Assembly: GCA_963775825.1 (NCBI GenBank)
Contig: CAVZKY010000007.1
Coordinates: 62,001-126,000, forward strand
DNA length: 64,000 bases
Source: Bog-532 sp963775825
GTDB taxonomy: Bacteria; Actinomycetota; Actinomycetes; Streptosporangiales; Streptosporangiaceae
Direction: 5' to 3'
Shown here: positions 55,438 to 63,574 of the stretch, in pieces
Layout of the letters: each line of letters starts with the position of its first letter
Numbering within the stretch: the stretch's first letter is position 1
The notes under the pieces: generated by a model
The model's database searches: none
The model's input: only the letters and a program-made list of their open reading frames with translations
Told to the model about the DNA's origin: nothing
Made by a program: the position numbers and the translations under genes

Positions 55438-55626
55438 CTACCGCCCGGGGATCGGCGCGGCAGGGTTGTGGCTACCGGACCGTACCCGGCCGCCACCAGG
55501 ACGGCTGCTGCGACGGGCGATCCGGTGGGCGTGCCTGATGTCCGGGTCGCGCGGGTCGAGGGCCAGCGGCTCTTGCCGTCCGCCGGCCGATCCGCGAGGG
55601 CGCTTAGCTTTCTGGATCTGCTTCAT
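55438..55626 (-). CDS. Possible upstream (leader) ORF of the WhiB7-like gene
   Basis: A 62-codon frame starting MKQIQKAKRPRGSAGG with a very strong GGAAAGGAGG site, ending 6 bases before the WhiB ATG, which itself lacks a clear ribosome site. It could be a leader whose translation controls the WhiB gene; in mycobacteria whiB7 is known to be governed by an upstream ORF. The composition (Arg/Pro/Gly) is not typical of a structured protein. Confidence 0.45.
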   Translation of the reverse strand: MKQIQKAKRPRGSAGGRQEPLALDPRDPDIRHAHRIARRSSRPGGGRVRSGSHNPAAPIPGR

Positions 55627-55720
55627 GTGAGGCCTCCTTTCCGATAGGACTTGCCGCTGGCGCTGCTGTGATCGACGTTGGGCAGGTCCGTGAGCCGAAG
55701 GTAACGAAGGCCTGGCATGG

Positions 55721-55786
55721 GGGCGTCACCCGAAAGTGGACATGCCAGGTGGAATCTTCTGCGGCGGCGGGGGCACGGAAGTGCCG
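55721..55786 (+). repeat. 66-bp dispersed direct repeat, copy A
   Basis: Pairs without gaps with 59273-59338 (offset 3552), about 59 of 66 bases equal. Shared landmarks are GGGCGTCACCCG, AGTGGACATGCCA, GTGGAATCTTC and AAGTGCCG. Copy A is preceded by CCTGGCATG, which forms a 9-bp inverted repeat with CATGCCAGG inside the copy. It lies just past the DUF4097 stop. Confidence 0.8.
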
Positions 55787-55811
55787 TCGGCTTCGCGCTC
55801 GTCGTGCGCGG

Positions 55812-56648
55812 TCAGTTCGCTGCGCGTTGAATGATGATGTCGCCGTGCCGGGTGCGGGCGTGGACCGTGACCTTGTTGTCCGACGGGTCAGGGTTTTCCT
55901 GCGCTGGGACGGAGTTGCGCACCGACCCTCGCTCGCTGTTGGCGTCCACCTTGGCCGCGGTGCCCTCGCCGATGCCGACCTCGATGTTTCCTGAGCCGTT
56001 CGTCAGCTCGGCCTGACCACGGGTCAACCGGCCGATCCGGATGTTGCCATCGCCTGTTTTGGCGGTGACGCTGCCGTCGGCGCGGTCGATGTCGAAACCG
56101 CCGCTGCCACTGCTGAGATCCAGGTCGGCCGAGGCGTGGCCGATCCAGGTCTGCCCACCCGAGTTCGAGAGCTTGACGGTGTCCTTGACCTCGCTGATCC
56201 GCATGGCGAACGCCGCACCGTCGATGTTGGCGCGCTCGGCGATGCGGCCGATCGTGACCTCGCCAGCCGCGATGTTGGCTTGCAGCGCGTTGATGCGATC
56301 GAGCTGGAGCCGGCCCGATGCCAGGTGCAGCTCGCACTCGCCAACTGAGCCGTCAGCGTGAACGGTTGAGTGCGCCAGGTACGCGACCAGGCTGGAGCCT
56401 GCGGGCAGCTCGATATTGATGACGACTGAACCGTTCTTGTCCCCGGAGACGGTCGTTTTGACCGATAGCTGACCGCCGGCGAAGTCGACCTTGGTCCTGC
56501 TGGCCACCTTGGCGTCCTTCTTGCTCGCCTTATCGATGGGTTCGACCAGCACCACGGTGTCGGTCCGGTCGCTCGCCGTGACCCGGACCTGAGCACCGGC
56601 GACAACAACAGTGGCGGCGATGGGCCCTGGCGTGTCGAATGTAGCCAT
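55812..56648 (-). CDS. DUF4097 family beta-helix protein
   Basis: A 278-residue soluble protein, starting MATFDTPGPIAATVVVAGAQ after AGGAGAG. It is built of short repeating strands typical of DUF4097/DUF4098 adhesin-like beta-solenoids: SVKTTVSGDKNGSVVI, LDLSSGSGGFDIDRADGSVT, AKTGDGNIRIGRLTRGQAEL, NGSGNIEVGIGEG and VHARTRHGDIIIQRA. No signal peptide is present, as in the actinobacterial cytosolic group. These proteins are often found next to ABC exporters of the DrrAB type and regulators; here the permease lies 55 bases upstream, so all three are probably one operon. Function unknown. Confidence 0.88.
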   Translation of the reverse strand: MATFDTPGPIAATVVVAGAQVRVTASDRTDTVVLVEPIDKASKKDAKVASRTKVDFAGGQLSVKTTVSGDKNGSVVINIELPAGSSLVAYLAHSTVHADGSVGECELHLASGRLQLDRINALQANIAAGEVTIGRIAERANIDGAAFAMRISEVKDTVKLSNSGGQTWIGHASADLDLSSGSGGFDIDRADGSVTAKTGDGNIRIGRLTRGQAELTNGSGNIEVGIGEGTAAKVDANSERGSVRNSVPAQENPDPSDNKVTVHARTRHGDIIIQRAAN

Positions 56649-56702
56649 GACAGCTCTCCTGACGTCTCGTGCTTGATCTGCTGATGGGCGGCTGAGCCAG
56701 GG

Positions 56703-57464
56703 TCACGTTCGCTTGCTGAACGTGGCACGCGACCACAGGTACCCGGCGAGGGCGATTCCGGCGCACCAGCCGAGCGCGGCGGCCGCGTAGCCGCCCGACG
56801 GGGTGCCGGCGAGCAATCCACGCAGCGATTCGATAATCGGCGTGAAGGGCTGATACTCCGCGAATTGCCGGACTCCCTGTCCCATCTTGGCGGCCGGCAC
56901 GATCGCGCTGCTCACGAAGGGCAGCAGGATCAGCGGCACGACGGTGAGGCCTGCGGACTCCGGAGTTTTCGCAGCCATTCCCAGCGCGACCGTGAGCCAC
57001 GCGGCCGCGAAAGCTGCCGCCGCGATGATACCGATCGCGCCGAGCCAGTCCAGGAGGGTCGCAGCCGACCGGAACCCCAGCGCGAAGGCCATTCCGATGA
57101 TGGCCGCAATGGCGATCGAACTGCTCAGCATGGTGGCCACCACGTGACCGGTCAGGACGGCACCGCGGGAGACATTCATAACCTTGAACCGGTTGATGAT
57201 GCCCTTCGTCATGTCGGAGTTCACGGATACCGCAGTGCCCGCCAGCCCGTAGCTGATGGCCAGCAGGATCAGACCTGGTGTTGCGTATTCGATGTAGTGC
57301 TCGCCGACATTGAATGCGTTGCCGAGCACGTACACGAATAGCAGCATGATCACGACCGGCATCAAAGCCCCGTTGAATATCGTGACCGGATTCCGGAGGA
57401 TGTGCTTGAAGTTGCGGCGCAGCATGATCCGCGAATCGGTCAGCGGCGCTGAAATGGTGCTCAT
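56703..57464 (-). CDS. ABC-2 type exporter permease (DrrB-like)
   Basis: A 253-residue permease with six hydrophobic segments, e.g. TIFNGALMPVVIMLLFVYVL, LILLAISYGLAGTAVSV and IGIIAAAAFAAAWLTVALGM. It also has the family's NRFKVMNVSRGAVLTGHVVA cytosolic loop and QFAEYQPFTPIIESLRGLL near the end. ATG overlaps the ATPase stop by 4 bases. DrrB-like permeases export hydrophobic drugs or lipids with their DrrA partner. Confidence 0.92.
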   Translation of the reverse strand: MSTISAPLTDSRIMLRRNFKHILRNPVTIFNGALMPVVIMLLFVYVLGNAFNVGEHYIEYATPGLILLAISYGLAGTAVSVNSDMTKGIINRFKVMNVSRGAVLTGHVVATMLSSSIAIAAIIGMAFALGFRSAATLLDWLGAIGIIAAAAFAAAWLTVALGMAAKTPESAGLTVVPLILLPFVSSAIVPAAKMGQGVRQFAEYQPFTPIIESLRGLLAGTPSGGYAAAALGWCAGIALAGYLWSRATFSKRT

Positions 57465-58405
57465 TGTGCGATGGCCTCCCTGCTTGCGTGACTGGTCAGG
57501 GCGAGGAAAACGTCATCGAGGTCCGGTGTGTGCACGGAGAACTCCTCGACGTCGATCGAATGCTCACCGAGCCGGTCCAGCAGAGCCCGCAGCGATTTCG
57601 GCCTGCCATCGCTGGGAACCCGCAGGGTCAGGTCCTCGTCGTCCCGGGTGGAGCCAGGCAGGACCCGCGCCGCCGCGTCGAGTTCGAAGACGTCGGTGAA
57701 CTGGAGCCGGACGTGGCTGCCGGGGATCTGGCGCTTGAGTTCGCGGGGAGTGCCCTCGGCAACCAGGTGGCCCTGGTCGAGCACCGCGATCCGGTCAGCG
57801 AGCCGATCGGCTTCCTCGAGATTCTGGGTAGTGAGGAAAACGGTCACGCCGTCGGCCACCAGCTCGCGGACGATGTTCCACAGCGTGCGGCGGCTGCGCG
57901 GATCCAGGCCCGTCGTCGGCTCGTCCAGGAAAATGATCTGCGGCCTGGTGACCAGCGTCATCGCCAGATCCAGCTTCCGGCGCATACCGCCGGAATAGGT
58001 CGCTGCCGTCTTCTGCGCCGACTCCGCCAGATCGAACCGTTCCAGCAACGAGGTGACCACCCGCTTGCCCTCGCCGGCCCGCAGATGGTGCAGATCCGCC
58101 ATCAGCTGCAGGTTCTCCTGCCCCGTCAGCAGCTCATCCACCGCCGCGAACTGACCGGTGACCCCGATGACCGCGCGCACCGCCTTGGTCTCGGTCGCAA
58201 CATCATGCCCGGCCACCCGTACCGTCCCACCGTCGGCCTTCATCAACGTGGTCAGCACGTTCACCGTCGTCGTCTTGCCCGCCCCGTTCGGGCCGAGCAG
58301 GGAAAAGACCGTGCCCGCAGGAACATCTAGATCGATGCCATCGAGCACGGTCTTGTCCCCGTACGTCTTCCGCAGCCCTGAAACTGCAATCGCTGAACTA
58401 TTCAT
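57461..58405 (-). CDS. ABC exporter ATP-binding protein (DrrA-like)
   Basis: A 314-residue ATPase from ATG 58405: IAVSGLRKTYGDKTVLDGID, Walker A LLGPNGAGKTTTVNVLTTL, Q-loop VTGQFAAVDELLTGQENL, signature YSGGMRRKLDLAMTLV, Walker B IIFLDEPTTGLDPRSRRTLW, and the DrrA-family C-terminus HTPDLDDVFLALT. The frame is open to ATG 58561, which has an excellent AAGGAG. The extra 52 residues (VTSADGIPIGSVAVSG) look like the start of an alpha/beta-hydrolase-type protein fused by rearrangement, so a longer fusion may be translated. Operon order is ATPase, permease, DUF4097. Confidence 0.92.
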   Translation of the reverse strand: MNSSAIAVSGLRKTYGDKTVLDGIDLDVPAGTVFSLLGPNGAGKTTTVNVLTTLMKADGGTVRVAGHDVATETKAVRAVIGVTGQFAAVDELLTGQENLQLMADLHHLRAGEGKRVVTSLLERFDLAESAQKTAATYSGGMRRKLDLAMTLVTRPQIIFLDEPTTGLDPRSRRTLWNIVRELVADGVTVFLTTQNLEEADRLADRIAVLDQGHLVAEGTPRELKRQIPGSHVRLQFTDVFELDAAARVLPGSTRDDEDLTLRVPSDGRPKSLRALLDRLGEHSIDVEEFSVHTPDLDDVFLALTSHASREAIAQ

Positions 58406-58649
58406 GCGACCACTGTCGGCACCGCCGCTGACACGACCCTGACACGCACCTGACACGGCCACTGACCCGATCGGGATCCCGTCCGCGGAGGTGACCAGGC
58501 CGGTGGTCATCCCGGCGGTGTTGGTGGTGGCGATCTTCTCGGCGGACTTGGCGGTGTTCATCTCATTCTCCTTCTGTTGCAGGATGTCCTGGCTGGGATG
58601 GATGCGCTGCTTCCCGCATCACCAGATGGGGCTCCGGCGCGAATGGCCG

Positions 58650-59132
58650 CTATGAATTGGCTGGCTCCATCGCGGGCTCAGCGCTGGCCGACTGCCCGGG
58701 GGTGGCCGCGGCGGCGCCGGCCAGGTCCTCGCGGGTCAGCCGGATCGCCACGATCGTCACGATGAGGGCCAGCAGCATGATCCCGGCCGATACCTCGAAC
58801 CCGCGGGAGAACCCGACCGACAGTGCATGGTCGTAGATCGCCGCCTTGATCTGCGCGGCCGTCCCCGCCGGCGGATGAGCCGCCTTGGCCGCGGCCGCCA
58901 CGGACGCGGCCGAACTGCGGGCGGTGTTGGCCACCACGGTCCAGGCCACCGTACCCAGCAGGGCCAGCCCGATAGAGCCGCCGACCTGCTGGCCGACGTT
59001 GGGCAGGCTGGCGGCCAGGCCCGCGTCCCGGTCACTGACCCGGGACAGTGCGACCAGGGTCTTGCGGTGGCCGTCAGCGGACGCCCCGCCCGCCCGGGCA
59101 AGGCGCCTAGCATCCGATCGCGTAGCGGACAT
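58650..59132 (-). pseudogene. C-terminal fragment of DHA2-type MFS transporter
   Basis: A 160-residue frame with SD GAGGAGA before ATG 59132. After 30 unrelated residues it reads DAGLAASLPNVGQQVGGSIG, LALLGTVAWTVVANTARSSA and FSRGFEVSAGIMLLALIVTI, the final two membrane helices of an EmrB/QacA-like drug transporter (full length about 500). The fused start could still direct synthesis of a two-helix protein. The 55-base tail has no known role. Confidence 0.8.
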
Positions 59133-59272
59133 GACATTCTCCTCAGCTTCTTGGCGCGCAGGTCCGGGGGCAGCCTCACCCTTAATCGGCCACCGGACTC
59201 AGCCCCTTCCTGGCAGCCCCGCGATGTGCGGGTCATAGGTCATGCCAGGACGGTAGGAGGCGGTGACGCGGC

Positions 59273-59338
59273 GGGCGTCACCCGATAGTGGACATGCCAA
59301 GTGGAATCTTCCGCGCAGGCCGGGGCACGAAAGTGCCG
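59273..59338 (+). repeat. 66-bp dispersed direct repeat, copy B
   Basis: Second copy, same orientation as 55721-55786. It lies upstream of the MFS fragment in the gap before murJ. The gap 59133-59686 otherwise contains a hairpin GTCCCGTG-ATC-CACGGGAC at 59466-59484 and no recognisable gene. Confidence 0.8.
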
Positions 59339-59686
59339 CGGGGATTGGCTACGGTGCGCGTCAGGGGATCGGCGTGTGGTGGGGTCTGGCCGAGATGCCA
59401 GATTCGACGCTGTCCTACGCTGTGCACGACCCGCAGGGGTGCGATACGGATGTGGCTACGCGACCGTCCCGTGATCCACGGGACATGCTCCAGCCCGGGT
59501 CACGCCCGGCGTGCCCCTCACGTGCCATGGCAGGGTCGCTGGCTATAGCACTGTCGCTGCTATGCGGCCGGGCACTGCCGGTGACGCGTATCCTTTCACG
59601 ACTATGCACTCCTATGGTCTGACCGCGAGTTTTGTCTGCGTCCTGTCCGGTTTACTGCTGATTCGGGATTCTGCCGGGGCGGCGGT

Positions 59687-61399
59687 GTGACAGGGCGGTG
59701 GCCTCGCATGCGGGGGGATCGGGAGTTGCATGTGCAGACCAACGAAAGTGAAAGTACCGGTCTGGCGGGGCCGGCGGACCCAGGTCTGGCGCCGGGACTC
59801 GGTGTGGGCATTGCCCGCGGCGCTGCCGTCATCGCCGGCCTCACGCTACTGTCCCGGCTGCTGGGCCTGGTCCGCACGCTGGTGTTCTCGCAGACCGTCG
59901 GCGCGAGTTGCCTGGGCGCCGCGTACGTCACCGCGAACCAGGTTCCCAACCTGCTCTATGAGCTGGTCCTGGGCGGTGCGCTGACGAGCGCAATGGTCCC
60001 GGTTCTGGCCCGCTCAGCCGAGCGGGCGGCCAGTGACCCGGCGGAGAAGGCGCGGGTCGGCGATATCACCTCAGCGCTGCTGACCTGGTCCGTTATCATT
60101 CTGGTGCCGCTCGTCGTGGTTATCGCGGCGGCAGCCGGGCCGATCGCCTCGCTGCTCAATCCCACCAATCCGAACGCGCACTGCGTCCGGGCCAACGTGG
60201 TCGCTACCACCGGCAACATGCTGGTAGCGTTCGCCCCCCAGGCCCTGCTCTACGGGCTCTCAGTCGTTATGTACGGACTGCTGCAGTCTTATCGCCGGTT
60301 CGCCGCGCCGTCCATTGGCCCGGGGATCTCCAGCCTGGTGCTCATTTCCTGCTATCTCGCCTTCGTGCCCCTGAACAAGGGGCGTCCGCTGGCCGAGCTG
60401 CCCATCACGGCCGAGCTTGTCCTATCGGTGGGAACCACGCTCGGCATCGCCGTCTTGGTCCTCGTGGCCGTGCCACCGACGTGGCGGCTGCGCCTGCGGT
60501 TCCGGCCTGTCCTGCGGTTCCCGCCGGGGGTGGCGCGACGGGCGGGCGGCCTGGCGCTCGTCGGCTTCGGCGAGCTCGTCGCGATCGAGCTGGCCAGCGT
60601 CGTGGCCATCGCCCTGGCCAACGGGCGCGGGGAGACCGGCGCGATCGTCCTGTTCAACTACGCCTCGCAGGTGTTCACCTCCGTATCCGCGGTTCTGGCC
60701 TTGTCCATCGTCATCAGCGCGTTCCCCGTCCTGTCCGCGCGTGAGGGGCCGGCATTCGACCGGACTAGCGCCGGATCGACACGAGCGGTCTTGCTCATGT
60801 CGTGGCTCGGCACGGCCGTGATCGCGGCGATCGCGATTCCCGCCGCTCACGTCCTGGCCGAGCAGCCCGATCAGATACCACAGCTGAAACAGGCCTTTGC
60901 CCTATTCGCTCCCGGGATCGCGGGAACCGTCGTGATCACGAACCTGTCGCGGGTGATGTTCGTCATCGGGCGGCTCAAGGTCGCGGCGGCGGCGCTGGCC
61001 GGGAGCTGGCTGCTCGTGATCGTGGCCGACGTGGTGCTGGCCGAGCTTGTCCCGTCTCGCCTGGTGGTCGCCGCGCTCGCCCTGGGTACCACCATCGGTC
61101 AGACCATCGTGGCGATCCCGCTGGTGATCTTCACCCGGAGGATCTGCGGCAAGGCCGCAATGCAGGGTGTCAGCCACGCGGCGCTGGCCGGGCTGGCCGC
61201 CGGCGCGGCGGGTGCCGCGGTGGGCGTGGCCTTCAGCATGGCGGTGCCCGTGCGTCACAAGCTGGAAGCCTGCGCCCTAGCGGTGCCCGCGGCCGGCTGC
61301 GCGATCATCGCGTTCGGCGTCGTCGCGTACCTCCTCGACGACGGTGACCTGAGGGCCGTTCTGGCGTGGCTGCGGCGGGTAGCCAGGCTGCGCTCATAA
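59687..61399 (+). CDS. murJ: MurJ-like lipid II flippase (MviN family)
   Basis: A 570-residue, 14-helix MOP-superfamily protein. It shows the family start VIAGLTLLSRLLGLVRTLVF, the YVTANQVPNLLYELVLGGAL region with the conserved acidic/Asn segment, FAPQALLYGLSVVMYGLLQS, LLQSYRRFAAPSIGPGISSL, and IVLFNYASQVFTSVSAVLAL. A short cytosolic N-terminus precedes helix 1; there is no kinase-like tail as in mycobacterial MviN. It starts at GTG 59687 or a few codons later. Essential lipid II export normally lies in a conserved rnpA-proximal region, so this solitary copy may be a paralogue for another lipid-linked polymer. Confidence 0.88.
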   Translation: MTGRWPRMRGDRELHVQTNESESTGLAGPADPGLAPGLGVGIARGAAVIAGLTLLSRLLGLVRTLVFSQTVGASCLGAAYVTANQVPNLLYELVLGGALTSAMVPVLARSAERAASDPAEKARVGDITSALLTWSVIILVPLVVVIAAAAGPIASLLNPTNPNAHCVRANVVATTGNMLVAFAPQALLYGLSVVMYGLLQSYRRFAAPSIGPGISSLVLISCYLAFVPLNKGRPLAELPITAELVLSVGTTLGIAVLVLVAVPPTWRLRLRFRPVLRFPPGVARRAGGLALVGFGELVAIELASVVAIALANGRGETGAIVLFNYASQVFTSVSAVLALSIVISAFPVLSAREGPAFDRTSAGSTRAVLLMSWLGTAVIAAIAIPAAHVLAEQPDQIPQLKQAFALFAPGIAGTVVITNLSRVMFVIGRLKVAAAALAGSWLLVIVADVVLAELVPSRLVVAALALGTTIGQTIVAIPLVIFTRRICGKAAMQGVSHAALAGLAAGAAGAAVGVAFSMAVPVRHKLEACALAVPAAGCAIIAFGVVAYLLDDGDLRAVLAWLRRVARLRS

Positions 61400-62093
61400 A
61401 CGCGGTCAAGTAGTGGTGCGCCGCCTGCCTCGCGTTCCCGACCGCGAAGAACACGGCGTCCCTGCCGATGATGGAAAGCTATCCTGCGATGGCGTGGTCA
61501 TGCCGATAGCATGCGGACCAGGCCCCAAACTACCCAACCAAGTACAAGTTCCTGGGCAAGTTGCCTATTTTCAGGCTTTTATCAGCCCGGAGACCACTTA
61601 TCTAAATTAGCTGCAACAACCCAGCTCACCCGCATAGATGCTGGTCACTAGGCGTACATTGTCCCTTTAACGGGAATCAATTAGCAAGCGTACCGCAGAG
61701 TGCCGTTTCGTCCATGGGATTCTTGTGGGGAGCGGGGTCCCGGGAGGCGTACCTGTGGGATTTTTCCGGGGCACGCAGGACGCCCCGGCCTCTCTCGCGG
61801 GGCGGGCACCGGGCAGCAGCCCGGCACCCCACCTTCTGGCGTTGATCATCATGCGCTGAGATGACCTATTGTTGCGGAAAGCCTGCCCGTCACACGGACG
61901 ATGCTGGTGCCGACTCGGCGCGCACATAACGGCTGTGCGCATATGGGGCTGCGTCGCGCGGAACGCCAGCAGGCGTCGCACAGCCTCATCGGGAAGGACG
62001 CGGACCGGCTTGCCGGGGACCTGCGCGGGCGCTGCTGCCAGGCGCCACCCCGGAGCAAGTGGCCGAGGCTCCCTCCACTCGCGGTGATGACGC
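61400..62093. other. Gene-free, locally AT-richer stretch
   Basis: About 690 bases between murJ and the SDR gene. The part at 61540-61680 is clearly richer in A and T than the surroundings. Open frames here show no family motif, no coding-like third-position bias over any length, and no ribosome sites. It may be a decayed gene or insertion. Confidence 0.4.
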
Positions 62094-62825
62094 TCATGAG
62101 TCCGGCACGAGCTGCTCCCCGCCGTCGATGTCGTAGGTCGCCCCGGTGACGGCCGTGTTGATCATCAGGTGCACGGCCAGCAGGGCGATGTCGGCCGGCC
62201 CGACCACGCGCCCAATGGGCAGCCTGGCGCTGAGCTGGGCGAGGCGCGAATCCAGATCGTCGCCGAGCAGCCGGGCCGACAGCGCCGTGTCGACGAAGCC
62301 GGCCGCGATGAGGTTGACCCGGACCGGCGCCACCTCGACCGCCAGGTTGGCGATAAGGGCGGGCAGCGCGGCGTTGAACGCGGCCATGAGCGACAGGCCG
62401 GGTCCCCGGGTGCTGGTGCCGCTCATGAACAGCAGCGTGCCGCCGGGCCGCACCCGGCCGACGGCATGCCGGGCCACCTCGATGGCCAGCCAAAGGTGCC
62501 CGTCGAAATCGCGGATCGCCCGCTCGTGGTCGAGGTCGGCCAGGGGCGCGTAGTACGGGCCGGGGCCGGTCACCATCATGTGGTCGACCGGTCCCGGCAG
62601 GCCGGCGAAGAACTGCCCGAGGGCGGCCGGGTCGGTGGCGTCGAAGGCCGCGACCTCGCTGGCGCCGACGTCGGCCGTGGCCTGCTTGAGGTGTTCCGCG
62701 TTCCGGCCGGTCAGGATGACCTCCGCGCCCTCCTCGCGGGCGCGGCGGGCGGTTTCCAGGCCGATGCCGGCGCTGCCGCCGATCACGACGACGGTCTGCC
62801 CGGCCAGTTCCGGTTTGCGGGTCAT
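62094..62825 (-). CDS. SDR family oxidoreductase
   Basis: A 243-residue short-chain dehydrogenase starting MTRKPELAGQTVVVIGG after AGGAGGT. The cofactor motif is VVIGGSAGIGLETARRAREE, followed by VILTGRNAEHL. The usual NNAG is replaced by VTGPGP and the YxxxK motif by an AAFNAAL helix without Tyr, so the classical catalytic pair appears missing; the end TGATYDIDGGEQLV is typical. It may be an atypical or NmrA-like SDR member. Its ATG overlaps the stop of the upstream MFS remnant (ATGA), showing that it was the second gene of an operon. Confidence 0.85.
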   Translation of the reverse strand: MTRKPELAGQTVVVIGGSAGIGLETARRAREEGAEVILTGRNAEHLKQATADVGASEVAAFDATDPAALGQFFAGLPGPVDHMMVTGPGPYYAPLADLDHERAIRDFDGHLWLAIEVARHAVGRVRPGGTLLFMSGTSTRGPGLSLMAAFNAALPALIANLAVEVAPVRVNLIAAGFVDTALSARLLGDDLDSRLAQLSARLPIGRVVGPADIALLAVHLMINTAVTGATYDIDGGEQLVPDS

Positions 62826-63085
62826 GACGTTACCTCCTGGGTTCCTATGGGTTTGGCGCAGCCGGCGTCGGGCGCCCGCAGCACGATGCGGTGACCGCTG
62901 GTGCGCTTGTCGCTCGCGAGCAGCGCGGTGACCAGCCCGGCCCCCGCGCAGAGATCGCCCATGACGATTATCGCGGGCTGGTAGCCGTGCGCCCGCGCGT
63001 GAGCGTAGCTGCGCCGACGCGTCGCGCCGATCAGCGCGGGCACCATGGCGATGACGATGACCCCGCCGATCCGGGGATGAGGCGT
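62822..63085 (-). pseudogene. C-terminal fragment of a second MFS transporter
   Basis: About 85 residues: VIVIAMVPALIGATRRRS, HGYQPAIIVMGDLCAGAGLV, TALLASDKRTSGHRIV, then a short Cys-containing tail. This is the usual last helix and tail of DHA2 multidrug transporters. Nothing upstream (63086-63574) continues it or encodes another recognisable protein. It is unlike the fragment at 58650, so a different gene. Confidence 0.55.
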
Positions 63086-63574
63086 CGTTGACGCCCGAGG
63101 CCTCACCGAGGTCGGCGTCGCCCACGCGCAACCGCATTGCCTCCCCACGAGGCGCTGGTCGATGCGATCGAGTCCGGAGATGAGAGCCAATGCGCTCGGC
63201 TCTCGCTTCGCCACGGCACCGACGGGACCATCCTGCGAAGCCCGTAGGCCGCCCGACCACTGAGCAGCGACGGCGCCATGCACCACACTTGGCTGAGGTA
63301 TTGCGGAAGCCCTCCGTGAAGCGTTTCGTTGCCATGTCGCGCCAGCGGTGCTGCGCGTGCTCGGCTGGCTTGCCTTGCTCGCTCGCTCCGACTAGGCCAG
63401 GATCCGGCGTGCTCAGGCCACGCGGGAACCATGCGGCCCCCAGTGGCTCATGAGCCAGAGGGGTTCGAGGCCATCGCGCAGCGTGCCGGGGCGAGCTAGC
63501 TGGCACACAGGGTGAGCTGGTGCCTTACCGCGGCGTGATCATGCTCGCGGTGGTCAGGGCGACCGGTGGTCCGC

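Noticed and set aside
61413..61610. Small plus-strand ORF after murJ
   Set aside because: No ribosome site and no resemblance to a protein family; codon use does not look coding.
63086..63574. Possible transposase or other gene remnant before the DUF5996 gene
   Set aside because: Open frames on both strands lack any recognisable motif, ribosome site or coding bias.
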